Source: Muribaculaceae bacterium (GTDB lineage Bacteria > Bacteroidota > Bacteroidia > Bacteroidales > Muribaculaceae). Taken from it: DNA of 64,000 nucleotides. Under the pieces are notes generated by a model, which did not search any database, had not been told where the DNA came from, and was given only the letters and a program-made list of their open reading frames with translations. Shown piece after piece: positions 1 to 8,016 of this stretch. Within the stretch, counting starts at the first letter, position 1; the number at the start of each line of letters is the position of its first letter. Made by a program: the position numbers and the translations under genes. Location: positions 1 to 64,000 of the forward strand of contig JAGAJP010000046.1 of assembly GCA_017626045.1 (NCBI GenBank), read 5' to 3'.

Positions 1-184
1 CAGAACATACGAGCAGATGGATCATCGACTGTGTGTCATCTGGGTCGGTACCTCCGAGATCGGTAGTTACTATCAACCGTTGCTTATCACTTTGTGATAA
101 AGGCTTGATTCCTTTAGCCACAATTGATTGAAAAGGAATCGACACTGCACATAACAGGAGCGATGCGATTGCAAAACATTTCAT
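1..184 (-). CDS. DUF1593 (nucleoside-hydrolase-like) secreted protein, N-terminal fragment
   Basis: The gene starts at the ATG at 184 and runs off the left edge, so only about 61 residues are visible. They begin with a signal peptide (MKCFAIASLLLCAVSIPF) and continue into RLIVTTDLGGTDPDDTQSM. This Asp-rich start resembles the DUF1593/Sde182 family, whose fold is related to nucleoside hydrolases and which is often found in secreted carbohydrate-active proteins of Bacteroidetes. A TAnnTTTG promoter lies about 60 bp upstream. The substrate cannot be inferred from this fragment. Confidence 0.7.
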   Translation of the reverse strand, partial: MKCFAIASLLLCAVSIPFQSIVAKGIKPLSQSDKQRLIVTTDLGGTDPDDTQSMIHLLVCS

Positions 185-242
185 ATGTCATGTTATAAAA
201 TTAAAATATTCAAAATTACAATATATACAGCGTACGAGAATA

Positions 243-250
243 CAAAGGTA
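243..250 (-). promoter_or_regulatory. Bacteroidetes -7 element for the DUF1593 gene
   Basis: On the minus strand this reads TACCTTTG, matching the Bacteroidetes TAnnTTTG consensus. It would give a leader of roughly 50 nt before the ATG at 184. No clear TTTG -33 element was found at the expected distance. Confidence 0.45.
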
Positions 251-401
251 GTGAAAAATCCCGTATAAAGCTATCTCAGACAGGCGAAATCAGCGTTTCA
301 AGGCTCATTTTCCCTCTTTTTGTACCGCTATTGTTTCTCCATGCGTCCAAAACCCTGTTTTATAGCGGTGAAAAATAATTCCTTGACAACACCCAATGGA
401 G

Positions 402-1943
402 TTAGATACCTCTCATTATGATTTCGAGAACTTCATTGAGTTTGTCGGCGGGATGGCGTTTGATGTACTCGGCGCGGGCATTGAGGTTGCCCCGGAGGTG
501 AGCGAGGACGGCAAGATGAGCATTGACGGAAGCGGTATCGCCTTCGAAGATTTCAAGATATGTCTCGCGGGTAGGTAGGCCGAGCCGAATACGTTCATCA
601 TCTGTGATGGCGTGGTCGAAAACGGTCTCCGCTCCTGATTGGGCGTTTTCGTTGAGGATACTCATCTTCTCCCTCTTGCTTTCATCGTCGAATTTCACAT
701 ACATCATCATCATGTCTGCGGTGGTATGACCTGTTACAGCACGAATATCCTCCGGCGACATACCTTTGCGCAGACACATTGTCACGAAAGTGCGTCGTGC
801 CACGTGCGAAGTCAACAGCTCATACTTCGGACGCACTTCCCGTGTCTTGGTGCGTCCGCTCTGCTTCTCTGTGATCCAATCACCCGTCATACCTGCAAGT
901 TTGCCAACCTCTTTCAAATGAGCATTGTATTTCTGATTGGATATGGTCGGGAAGATACGTGGATCATCTTCATCAGGAGCCTTCGGATATTTCGCAAGTA
1001 TTCGCAAGGCTTCATTTGCCAATGCAAATCTTTGGCGTTGATTAGTCTTTTTGGCTACAACATCAAGTATATCGCCGTTGATATTCGACCATCTCAGAGC
1101 AATGACATCCGAGAATCGGAGACCTGTATAACATGCAAATACAAAGATATCCCTCACTCTGTCAATGGCTTTACGGGAGGTTGGAAAGGCCTGAATTGCC
1201 GCAAGCTCTTCTTCGCTCAACGCATAGAGGTTAATCGTGCTGTCCGATTTAGTCTCATCGCGGAATCTCTGTGAATACGACTGATATGCCATATTCTTAT
1301 TATAGCCTCTCTTTGTCGCCCAATTAAAGAATGTTTTAATGTCCTTCATGGACTTATAGCAATAATTGTTCGATAATCCCTTGTTAATCAAAGATAATTC
1401 AAACCGTGCAAGCAAATCATCGTTAACATCCTCAAAATACAGAGTCGCTTTAAACTCGCTTAGATGCCTAAGCATGGTCTTGTGTTTAGTCAGCGTCCCT
1501 TTCGTCCACATAGCCGTAGCCGGAGAGGTCTTAAGTTCATTTTCCCTTTCATTAATCAGAAGTTGATAGACTTGGGCAACCGTCAGCCTTGTTGATTTCT
1601 CCTCATTGAGTATCCGTTTTAGCTCATCCCGGACTGTTGTTGGTGTAACTTCTTCCTCTCGAAGTTCAAGTTGGGCGAAAGCATCATCAACTGCAGATGC
1701 AATCTTCACAAGACGCTGGTTGATATCCGCCGCCGAAACATCGTCGGAATTGAAATTATTACGCTTCACCCTCTGGGCCTTTTCATCCCATTTTGCAAGA
1801 GCTATACGGTATCCGGAATAATACCATATACGTTTACCGCCAAAGGTAATGTCGGCGTTGATAGGCAACTCTTCGGGAAGAATGCCGCTTTTATCCTTGC
1901 GCTTCTCCAATCGGAAACTGACGCGATGCTTGTACTTATCCAT
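402..1943 (-). CDS. Tyrosine recombinase/integrase
   Basis: This is a 513-residue phage-type integrase. It has an N-terminal arm-binding region, a SAM-like core-binding domain at about 120-230, and a C-terminal catalytic domain. Visible catalytic motifs are the first Arg in ACYTGLRFSDV, the H-x-x-R box in SHVARRTF, GHTT, and the Tyr in MMMYVKF. A tail of about 90 residues follows the catalytic Tyr, which makes it longer than the usual ~400-residue Bacteroidetes integrase. The gene points away from the tRNA-Ser-like repeats about 180 bp upstream, a normal arrangement for an integrase beside its att site. No excisionase, relaxase or transfer genes are visible. Confidence 0.9.
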   Translation of the reverse strand: MDKYKHRVSFRLEKRKDKSGILPEELPINADITFGGKRIWYYSGYRIALAKWDEKAQRVKRNNFNSDDVSAADINQRLVKIASAVDDAFAQLELREEEVTPTTVRDELKRILNEEKSTRLTVAQVYQLLINERENELKTSPATAMWTKGTLTKHKTMLRHLSEFKATLYFEDVNDDLLARFELSLINKGLSNNYCYKSMKDIKTFFNWATKRGYNKNMAYQSYSQRFRDETKSDSTINLYALSEEELAAIQAFPTSRKAIDRVRDIFVFACYTGLRFSDVIALRWSNINGDILDVVAKKTNQRQRFALANEALRILAKYPKAPDEDDPRIFPTISNQKYNAHLKEVGKLAGMTGDWITEKQSGRTKTREVRPKYELLTSHVARRTFVTMCLRKGMSPEDIRAVTGHTTADMMMMYVKFDDESKREKMSILNENAQSGAETVFDHAITDDERIRLGLPTRETYLEIFEGDTASVNAHLAVLAHLRGNLNARAEYIKRHPADKLNEVLEIIMRGI

Positions 1944-2141
1944 GAAAGAGAATTTCTATATGAGTCGGTGATACTATGTTTTTCACATACAAAATTCGGT
2001 TTAATCAAGGAAATTCAAAGATATTTTATTTTGCATCAAATCTAAATACAACGCTAATTATTAGACCATTACATTAACATTCTTTACTTGTGTGATTGTT
2101 TATTTTACAATAGTTTCATATCCCTCTCTCTCCGCCAGAAC

Positions 2142-2174
2142 AAAAGCCTGCTGATTTTCTTCAGTAGGCTTTCT
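2142..2174 (+). terminator. Terminator-like hairpin after att copy A
   Basis: GCCTGCTGA pairs with TCAGTAGGC (one G-T pair) around a short loop. It is flanked by A- and T-rich runs, as expected of a Rho-independent terminator that once followed a tRNA. Confidence 0.6.
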
Positions 2175-2238
2175 TTATATAGGGTCACTCATAACATTTT
2201 CGGCGGGGGGGTCGAATCCATCTCTCTCCGCCAACAAC

Positions 2239-2270
2239 AAAAGCCTGCTGAAAAATCAGCAGGTTTTCTT
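2239..2270 (+). terminator. Terminator-like hairpin after att copy B
   Basis: AAGCCTGCTGA, an A-rich loop and TCAGCAGG followed by T-rich sequence form a near-perfect stem. The copy A hairpin has the same stem with small changes that keep pairing, so the structure seems to have been conserved after duplication. Confidence 0.65.
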
Positions 2271-2363
2271 TATATACGGTCACTCATAACATTTTCGGCG
2301 GGGGTTCGAATCCCTCTCTGCAACACAGCCCATAGTATTTATTACTGGTCGCAAATTGCGACC

Positions 2364-3259
2364 TCAAATATTATCAAGGATTACATCCGCGGAGGTCTCC
2401 ATCTGCGAAAAGGCGAAAAGCTTCTTGCCGAGGTCTTTGATGGATGCTCCGATATGGTAAATAGTATCGTCTATAATTAGGAATCGGTCATGGATACGGT
2501 CTGCGGTTTTTACTTCGACAGGCGCGTACTGGCGGTTATGCCTGTTGACGCTTTGACGGAATGTGCGGCTTATCTCGCAGGTGTATATAAGCGCTGACAC
2601 ACCTGCGTTTCGGTTTTCGAGTTGGACCAACACGGATTCATCAACGTAGTTATCAATCAGAATAATCCGATTATTCGCTCTCTTGATAAGACTGCAAATA
2701 AACTCATGAGCGTCAAATATCTGTCCGTTGAAGAATACTCCTTCTTTGGGAGGCAATGAAGTGCGGATGAAGAAATCGACCTTGTCGGTCAGATCATCGA
2801 GCCGTTTATCATGTTCCAGCAAGCGTCGGTCGATACGGCTCTCCATATAGAGCAATCGCTGATTGACGCTGTAACCGCGCAAAAGATAATCTTTCAGAAT
2901 TTTATTGGCCCATATACGGAACTGAGTGCCACGGATTGATTTTACCCTATAACCGACTGATATTATAACATCAAGCGAATAGAACTTAGTCTTGTATCGT
3001 TTGCCGTCGGCGGCAGTTAGTAAGGATTCCTTACATACTGAAGATTCCTCTAATTCCCCTTCCTTGAAAATATTGCGGATATGTAGAGTAATGTTGTTTC
3101 TTGTGGTTTGGAACAACTCTGTCATCTGGGCTTGTGTCAGCCAACGGTATCATTCTCCACTCTGACATTCAATGACACAGTAGAATCAGGCTGATAAAGA
3201 ATAATTTCATTCTCCGTATCAGACTGTGAATTGCTATTGTTATTATATATTTCGCTCAT
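2364..3259 (-). pseudogene. RhuM/ORF6N-family protein gene with a frameshift
   Basis: The open frame from 3125 encodes 253 residues typical of the RhuM family (ELFQTTRNNITLHIRNIF, YRVKSIRGTQFRIWANK). The C-terminal half resembles a phospholipase-D-like fold (HDRFLIIDDTIYHIGASIK). The true start is upstream at 3259 in another frame, MSEIYNNNSNSQSDTENEII, reaching NVRVENDTV near 3146. Adding one T at 3143-3144 would restore TVWLTQAQMTELF, the usual family junction. So this looks like a single-base deletion, either a real decay event or a sequencing error. RhuM genes are common on mobile islands, and their biochemical role is poorly known. Confidence 0.85.
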
Positions 3260-3279
3260 TGATGTCTCATTTTTGATTG

Positions 3280-3287
3280 CAAAGTTA
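3280..3287 (-). promoter_or_regulatory. -7 element for the rhuM-like gene
   Basis: The minus strand reads TAACTTTG, a strong TAnnTTTG match 21 bp before the ATG at 3259. It supports 3259 as the original start. Confidence 0.55.
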
Positions 3288-3488
3288 ATAAAAATAATTG
3301 GCAAATCAGCGACTTATAGTCGCAATTCATTGACGTGCCGATTATTCTTCATATCTTAGAGCAGGAGGCGTTGGCAAAGTCACCGAAGCTCTCGATAAGC
3401 CCTTCTATCTTGTCTGAGAACAACCACATCTGAAAGTATTAAACACAACAAAATCAGTCAAAGACTTACCTATATCCAAAATAATCGC

Positions 3489-3496
3489 TATTTTTG
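3489..3496 (+). promoter_or_regulatory. -7 element for the Xre/HipB-like gene
   Basis: TATTTTTG matches TAnnTTTG and lies 35 bp before the ATG at 3531, giving a short leader. Confidence 0.5.
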
Positions 3497-3530
3497 CAAA
3501 TGATAATATTTAATCAGTATTTGAGCAAAT

Positions 3531-3893
3531 ATGAATAATTCAGACAATATGTTATCACTATTGGATGGTTATTCTCTACCCGACGCGGACGATGTGTCTC
3601 GCAAGATGGCGGAGGATTTCCGCAAGAGACGTGTAGAGCGCGGCATGACACGCGCTGCTCTGGCAAAGGCATCAGGCGTGGCTCTCGCCAACATAACCCG
3701 TTTCGAGCAGAAAGGTCTCATATCGCTTAAGAATCTGATACTTCTTGCTATCGCGATGAATTATCTGCATGAAGTGCGCGACATATTCTCAGAACCCAAG
3801 TATTCCACAATGGAGGAACTTATTCAAATTCGTAAGAATACCGGCAAGAAGAAAGCATATAACCGTAAATCTCGTACCAATGAAGAAGATTGA
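3531..3893 (+). CDS. HipB-like helix-turn-helix (Xre) regulator
   Basis: This is a 120-residue protein with one Xre-type HTH at about residues 25-80 (FRKRRVERGMTRAALAKASG and the recognition helix NITRFEQKGL). A short linker and a basic tail follow (NTGKKKAYNRKSRTNEED). In Bacteroidetes this architecture is usually the antitoxin/repressor encoded just before a HipA-like kinase toxin. Here the stop codon overlaps a second ATG that opens only a 24-codon frame, so the partner appears lost. Its targets are unknown, and a lone transcription factor is also possible. Confidence 0.7.
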   Translation: MNNSDNMLSLLDGYSLPDADDVSRKMAEDFRKRRVERGMTRAALAKASGVALANITRFEQKGLISLKNLILLAIAMNYLHEVRDIFSEPKYSTMEELIQIRKNTGKKKAYNRKSRTNEED

Positions 3894-3954
3894 CCGTCTT
3901 TCAGTGATTTTTTGGAAAAGTAAAAGATATCAACTTGATATTGCCCGTTTTTGA
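3880..3954 (+). pseudogene. Possible 5' stub of a hipA-like toxin gene
   Basis: An ATG inside the last codons of the HipB-like gene opens a 24-residue frame, MKKIDRLSVIFWKSKRYQLD and a short tail, ending at 3954. The overlap is what translationally coupled hipB-hipA pairs show, and the first ten residues resemble a HipA N-terminus. The sequence stops at once beside the tRNA-Ser terminator. Identification as hipA rests mostly on context. Confidence 0.3.
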
Positions 3955-3961
3955 GATCTAT

Positions 3962-3995
3962 AAAAAAAGAAACTCGCCAATAGCAGGCGAGTTTC
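3962..3995 (-). terminator. Terminator of tRNA-Ser
   Basis: On the minus strand GAAACTCGCC, a 7-nt loop and GGCGAGTTTC are followed by seven T residues. The hairpin lies about 15 bp beyond the tRNA 3' end. Confidence 0.85.
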
Positions 3996-4009
3996 AATCT
4001 TTTAAGTTG

Positions 4010-4096
4010 CGGAAAGACAGGGATTCGAACCCTGGGTACCCGTAAGGGTACAACGGTTTTCGAGACCGTCCCGATCGACCACTCCGGCATCTTTCC
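4010..4096 (-). tRNA. tRNA-Ser (anticodon CGA)
   Basis: This is an 87-nt class II tRNA. The acceptor strands GGAAAGA and TCTTTCC pair, and G73 is present. The anticodon loop reads CTCGAAA with CGA in the centre. There is a long variable arm with a GTACCC/GGGTAC stem, and the T-loop is TTCGAAT. CCA is not encoded. Its acceptor stem differs from the one in the att-like repeats at 2121-2320 (TCTCTCC), so it is not their source. Confidence 0.95.
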
Positions 4097-4220
4097 AAAG
4101 GGGTTGTTTTTGATAGCGAGTGCAAAATTAGCAATAATAGTTTGAATTCACAAATTTTTTTGATGAAAAAATTTATGAAATATATGAGGCCTACTCTCAA
4201 CGAGAATGTGCAAAACGCTG

Positions 4221-4255
4221 AAAAAGAGGCTGCTCTTTTTAGGCAGCCCCTTTTT
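4221..4255. terminator. Bidirectional terminator
   Basis: GGCTGC at 4228-4233 pairs with GCAGCC at 4243-4248. An A-run and a T-run flank the stem, so it can act on either strand. It probably ends the reverse-strand gene that stops at 4314. Confidence 0.75.
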
Positions 4256-4313
4256 CAATTCTTTCCTGCGAAGTTGTTTAAACTTATTTACAAACGAAGT
4301 TGTGAAGCCAACC

Positions 4314-5585
4314 TCATCTGATGATTACCTTGGCGGCGCTGTTGCCCTGACGGCGGATGTAGATGCCGTTAGCAGGGTTTTCGACGCGGACTCCCCGGAG
4401 GTTGTAGTATTCAACCGGGGCATTCTCGTCTGTCACCACATCAGTAACGCCGGCTGCAATCACGTCGTAATAGTCGCTGAATACGATGCGCTCATCGTTT
4501 TGAGGCGTCTGACCGTTGTATGAGCGCTTGCTGATGTATTCGAGGGGATATCCGTAAGTGGAATCGTAGGTTACAGTGCCGGTTGTTTCGTACTGATCGC
4601 TGATGCCGTTCGCTTTGTCTCCGTCGATATAACTGATTTCGCTGTCCTTGAGCTTAAGACCGTAGGCATCGTAAATTTCTGTGTATACATCGAGCTGAGC
4701 GCCGTCCGGCACGCAAATGTCGTCATCCGTATAATCATAATCGATCTCGAATTCCTCGCTTGTGAAACTGCCGTATGTGTCGAGAACAGTGTAGTCCTGC
4801 GACATATATTTGGATCCGTTCATTGTCGCGTTCATCACGAAGCCGCCGTCGTTGGGTTTGTAAGTGACGGTATAGTAGATATCACCGGCGTAGGGATAGT
4901 TGTTTGCCTTTGGACCCATAGCGCTCTGCATACGGTTTGCGCCGAGGAAGAAATCAGCCTCGTCCATCTCCATGAACACTATCTGTCCGTCAGTTCTCTC
5001 CCATACGATGTCGACGAGTTCGACAGCGAGATAAGGCTGGTGGTCCTCATATTCATAGAGTCTGATGCTTGTGGCTTTCTTGTCTGCGCCATAGGCGATT
5101 TCCACGAAAGCCTCATCATGCCATCCGGGCGTCTCGTAGTATTGACTGGATTCCTGATCCACTATCTTGGTAATGTTATTGTCGGCGTTGCGGGTGATGA
5201 CCAAGCGACTCTCCTCATTAAGAATCCATTTGTCGTTGTCATAGTTGGAAAACTTCTCGGAGACAACAAGGTCTTTAACAATACCATCATAGCCATACTC
5301 GTACTTATATGCAGGGGCAAAGCTAACGCCATTGAATTCCGATACCGTCTCGCAGATTATACGCCCTTCGGCATCGTATTCATAAACCTCTTTATAGTTT
5401 TCGCTGCTACGCGACGTAACATGACCCGCCATGTTGTAGGTGAAGTCTTCGGACGAGCCAACCGACCACTGACCGGCATTTGTCTCATAGTCGGTGATTT
5501 CCCAGTTTGAGGTGGTGATTTTGGCAGCGCGCCAGAGCTGTGTCTTAGCGGCAGCCACGATAGCTGCGCGACCTTTTGCATGCAA
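4314..5585 (-). CDS. Secreted-type protein with T9SS-like C-terminal tail; start uncertain
   Basis: The 423-residue frame has repeated Tyr/Asp-rich strands, for example SSENYKEVYEYDAEGRIIC, which look like a beta-rich repeat domain, and ends in a tail resembling type IX secretion sorting domains (EYYNLRGVRVENPANGIYI then KVIIR). The only start is a TTG at 5585, because an in-frame TGA lies three codons upstream. No signal peptide is encoded, which conflicts with the sorting tail. The original N-terminus may therefore have been lost or frameshifted. The function is unknown. A bidirectional terminator follows. Confidence 0.6.
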   Translation of the reverse strand: MHAKGRAAIVAAAKTQLWRAAKITTSNWEITDYETNAGQWSVGSSEDFTYNMAGHVTSRSSENYKEVYEYDAEGRIICETVSEFNGVSFAPAYKYEYGYDGIVKDLVVSEKFSNYDNDKWILNEESRLVITRNADNNITKIVDQESSQYYETPGWHDEAFVEIAYGADKKATSIRLYEYEDHQPYLAVELVDIVWERTDGQIVFMEMDEADFFLGANRMQSAMGPKANNYPYAGDIYYTVTYKPNDGGFVMNATMNGSKYMSQDYTVLDTYGSFTSEEFEIDYDYTDDDICVPDGAQLDVYTEIYDAYGLKLKDSEISYIDGDKANGISDQYETTGTVTYDSTYGYPLEYISKRSYNGQTPQNDERIVFSDYYDVIAAGVTDVVTDENAPVEYYNLRGVRVENPANGIYIRRQGNSAAKVIIR

Positions 5586-5736
5586 ATTTAATCATTTTTC
5601 AATCATTAACACTATTCTCAACCTTTAAAGTTGGTTAAAGTATGCAAACGAGAAGACGATTGTTGAAAAAAAGGAGGTTATATTTGAATGGCGTACGGAT
5701 GGATTGGAGATTTTTATAGAAATTTTACGATTTTAT

Positions 5737-5767
5737 TTTGGGGAGTAGGGATTTTTTAGTAATTTTG
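5737..5767 (+). promoter_or_regulatory. Promoter of the cobalamin operon
   Basis: TTTG at 5737-5740, 19 nt, then TAATTTTG at 5760-5767 is an almost ideal Bacteroidetes promoter. Transcription would start at about 5773, where the riboswitch P1 stem begins. Confidence 0.8.
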
Positions 5768-5935
5768 TCGGCGAAAACGGATGGCTAACGCCATTAAAGG
5801 GGAACCGGGTGCGAATCCCGGACAGTCCCGCTGCGGTAACTCTCGATAGGGTTCCGGCAAAATGCCACTGGTTCGTAAGAGCCGGGAAGGCGCCGGAAAA
5901 CTGAGACAAGTCCGAATACCCGCCGTTTTTGGAGA
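5768..5935 (+). promoter_or_regulatory. Cobalamin riboswitch
   Basis: The leader carries the adenosylcobalamin riboswitch hallmarks. These are GGGAACCGGGTGCGAATCCC with CAGTCCCGCTGCGGTAAC, then GCCACTGG...GGGAAGGC, and a B12 box (AAGTCCGAATACCCGCC, 5908-5924). P1 pairs AAAACGG at 5774-5780 with CCGTTTT at 5923-5929. In the 65-nt expression platform, CCTCG at 5951-5955 can pair with CGAGG at 5977-5981, which holds the btuB ribosome-binding site. This suggests translational control when B12 is abundant. It should govern the four genes to 11486. Confidence 0.93.
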
Positions 5936-5994
5936 TGCTCCCTACAGGAGCCTCGCCTTATGTGGAAAATATCTTTCGAGGAAAAGATTGCATT

Positions 5995-8016
5995 ATGTTA
6001 TCAGAACGTTTATTCAATCAATACTTATCGCGAGTGATTCCGGCATGCGCTGCCGGGATGCTTTTTGCGTGTCCTGTCCTTGCAGAAAAACGAGACACCA
6101 CTGCGGTCAACCTTGACGAGTATGAGGTGGTGGGCGAAAGACTGCGCCGGGAAGTCAGCAGCAGCGCGCCAACCTTCAGCATGACCGACGAAAGGATGAA
6201 GACCATGGGGGTCACCGACATATCCGACGCGCTCCATCGTCTTCCGGGCATCAACATACGCGACTACGGCGGTGCCGGAGGCATGAAGACAGTGTCGGTG
6301 AGAGGCTTCGGAAGCACGCATACGGGAGTGGTCTACGACGATGTCGCGCTCAGCGACTGCCAGACAGGCAGCATCGACCTGCAGCGCTATTCAATCGACA
6401 ACCTCAAGAGCATCTCCCTGATAGTCGGAGACAACGACGACATCTTCATTCCTGCGAAAGCATCTGCTTCAGCCGCCACCATCATACTCCGAAGCATGCC
6501 GTTTCTCGAGCCCGGCGACAGTCTGCCCAGGATTACAGCACAGATGCGCGTGGCGTCTTTCGACACCTACAATCCCTACCTAAGAATCGGCTTCAACGCC
6601 GGCAGGCATTTCTCGCTATCCGCTACAGGAGAATATATCCATGCGAAAAACGACTATCCTTTCACGCTCAAGAACGGCATACTCTCCAGTCGGGAAAGAC
6701 GCGACAACAGCATGATGAACTCCGGGCACGCTGAGCTCAACGCCCGCTGGAGAATCAGTAACAGCTCCACTCTCGACGGCAAGGTATACTACTACGACAA
6801 TGACCGACAGCTTCCCGGAGCAGTCGTACTATACAATAATGAATCTAACGAGACTCTCCACGACCGCAACTTCTTCGGCCAGCTCACCTACCGCAACCTG
6901 AGCGTGAGGAACTTTGCCTTTCAGGGAATTGCTAAATTCAACTGGGACGCCACACACTACAGCGACACCGACGGCATGTATCCCGGAGGCAAACGAGTGG
7001 AGAAATACTGGCAAAGAGAAGCTTACGCATCGGCTATTGCTCTCTATAAGCCAACTGAAAGCCTGACTTTCGACTATTCGGCAGACTACATCTACAACTC
7101 ACTAACTACAAATCAAATGGCAGTGACCGGACCATACCGCCACTCCATTATCCAGTCTCTAACCGGCAAGTTCAAGAGTCGGAGACTGCTTGTCACAGCA
7201 CGTCTTCTGATGTCGGTGTATAAAAACGGAGTAAAGTCAGGAGAAAGCGCAGAAGACCGCAACAAGCTGTCGCCTTCGGTGAGCGTATCCATACAGCCGC
7301 TACGCGACCGACTGCTATTCCTCCGCGCCTCATACAAAGACATCTTCCGGATGCCAACTTTCAACGAGAGTTACTACTACCACATGGGAAGCACATCGCT
7401 GAAACCGGAAGACACGCAGCAATTCAACTTCGGAGTCACCTGGCAACTCGGCACGAAGGGTGTGCTCAAGACTCTCGTGCTAACCGGAGATGTATATTAC
7501 AATTCGGTGAAAGACAAGATCGTGGCATTGCCCACCAACATGTTTATATGGACTATGACCAATCTTGACAAGGCTCGCGCCTTCGGTGCCGACCTTACAG
7601 GGAGCGCCACCTTCGGCATAGCGCGACGCCAGAGTCTGGTGCTTAGCGGCAACTACAGCTGGCAGCGGGTGCAGCCGCGCACATCACCCTCCGACCCCGA
7701 TTACAACAAACAGGTGGCATATACTCCGGAACACTCCGGGTCGGCATCCATATGCTGGGAAAATCCATGGGTAGACACTGTGGTGCACGCCACGGGAGTC
7801 AGCGAACGCTACGGCACCAACTCCAACCTCCCCACCACCCGTCTGAAAGGATACATGGAATTCGGCGCGTCGCTAATGCGAAGCTTCAGTCTACGGCGCG
7901 TAGGCATTGACCTCCGGCTCGATGTCACCAACATATTCGACACCCAGTATGAAATAGTGGCGCACTACCCTATGCCGGGACGGGCATGGAGATTCACGCT
8001 GGGGGTTAGAATTTAG
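5995..8016 (+). CDS. btuB: TonB-dependent vitamin B12 receptor BtuB
   Basis: This is a 673-residue outer-membrane receptor. A signal peptide ends near residue 30 (PVLAEKRD). A plug domain follows (ISDALHRLPGINIRDYGG, VSVRGFGSTHTGVVYDD), then a 22-strand-type barrel ending in WRFTLGVRI with no extra C-terminal domain. I chose the ATG at 5995 because GAGG precedes it and a longer frame from 5929 would overlap the riboswitch aptamer. The riboswitch and the following btuG/btuF/btuC genes identify the substrate class as cobamides. The stop codon lies within AT-rich 7-bp repeats. Confidence 0.92.
   Translation: MLSERLFNQYLSRVIPACAAGMLFACPVLAEKRDTTAVNLDEYEVVGERLRREVSSSAPTFSMTDERMKTMGVTDISDALHRLPGINIRDYGGAGGMKTVSVRGFGSTHTGVVYDDVALSDCQTGSIDLQRYSIDNLKSISLIVGDNDDIFIPAKASASAATIILRSMPFLEPGDSLPRITAQMRVASFDTYNPYLRIGFNAGRHFSLSATGEYIHAKNDYPFTLKNGILSSRERRDNSMMNSGHAELNARWRISNSSTLDGKVYYYDNDRQLPGAVVLYNNESNETLHDRNFFGQLTYRNLSVRNFAFQGIAKFNWDATHYSDTDGMYPGGKRVEKYWQREAYASAIALYKPTESLTFDYSADYIYNSLTTNQMAVTGPYRHSIIQSLTGKFKSRRLLVTARLLMSVYKNGVKSGESAEDRNKLSPSVSVSIQPLRDRLLFLRASYKDIFRMPTFNESYYYHMGSTSLKPEDTQQFNFGVTWQLGTKGVLKTLVLTGDVYYNSVKDKIVALPTNMFIWTMTNLDKARAFGADLTGSATFGIARRQSLVLSGNYSWQRVQPRTSPSDPDYNKQVAYTPEHSGSASICWENPWVDTVVHATGVSERYGTNSNLPTTRLKGYMEFGASLMRSFSLRRVGIDLRLDVTNIFDTQYEIVAHYPMPGRAWRFTLGVRI

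Larger units (their letters stand above)
2121..2320 (+). repeat. Three ordered tRNA-Ser 3'-end (att-like) repeats
   Basis: Three repeats with a period of 94-96 bp contain the 3' end of a tRNA-Ser. Copy A at 2122-2137 is CCCTCTCTCTCCGCCA, i.e. the T-stem 3' strand, acceptor strand, G73 and CCA. Copy B ends at 2233 and is preceded by a TCGAAT T-loop. Copy C at 2301-2320 has TTCGAATCCCTCTCT but lacks the acceptor end. Copies A and B are each followed by a terminator-like hairpin, then GTCACTCATAACATTTTCGGCG. None has the 5' half of a tRNA. This fits serial attR scars left by elements that use a tRNA-Ser 3' end. Confidence 0.7.

Noticed and set aside
324..369. Inverted repeat ACCGCTAT/ATAGCGGT downstream of the integrase
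   Set aside because: The loop is about 30 nt and there is no T-run, so it is not a credible terminator, and no second copy suggests an att site.
2301..2320. Copy C of the repeat as a complete tRNA-Ser
   Set aside because: Only the T-arm and a broken acceptor strand are present. No anticodon arm, D-arm or 5' acceptor strand precedes it.
402..3954. Possible defence island (integrase, RhuM, HipB-like)
   Set aside because: No nuclease, ATPase, sensor or methylase is present. RhuM is frameshifted and the toxin partner is missing, so no working system can be supported.
5583..5590. TAAATTTG on the minus strand as promoter of the 4314-5585 gene
   Set aside because: It overlaps the only start codon, so transcription would begin inside the coding frame. 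It is probably a chance match in AT-rich DNA.
5688..5759. 23-codon open frame with a GGAGG 10 nt upstream
   Set aside because: It overlaps both elements of the strong cobalamin-operon promoter, so its composition is explained by that promoter, and it has no recognisable features.
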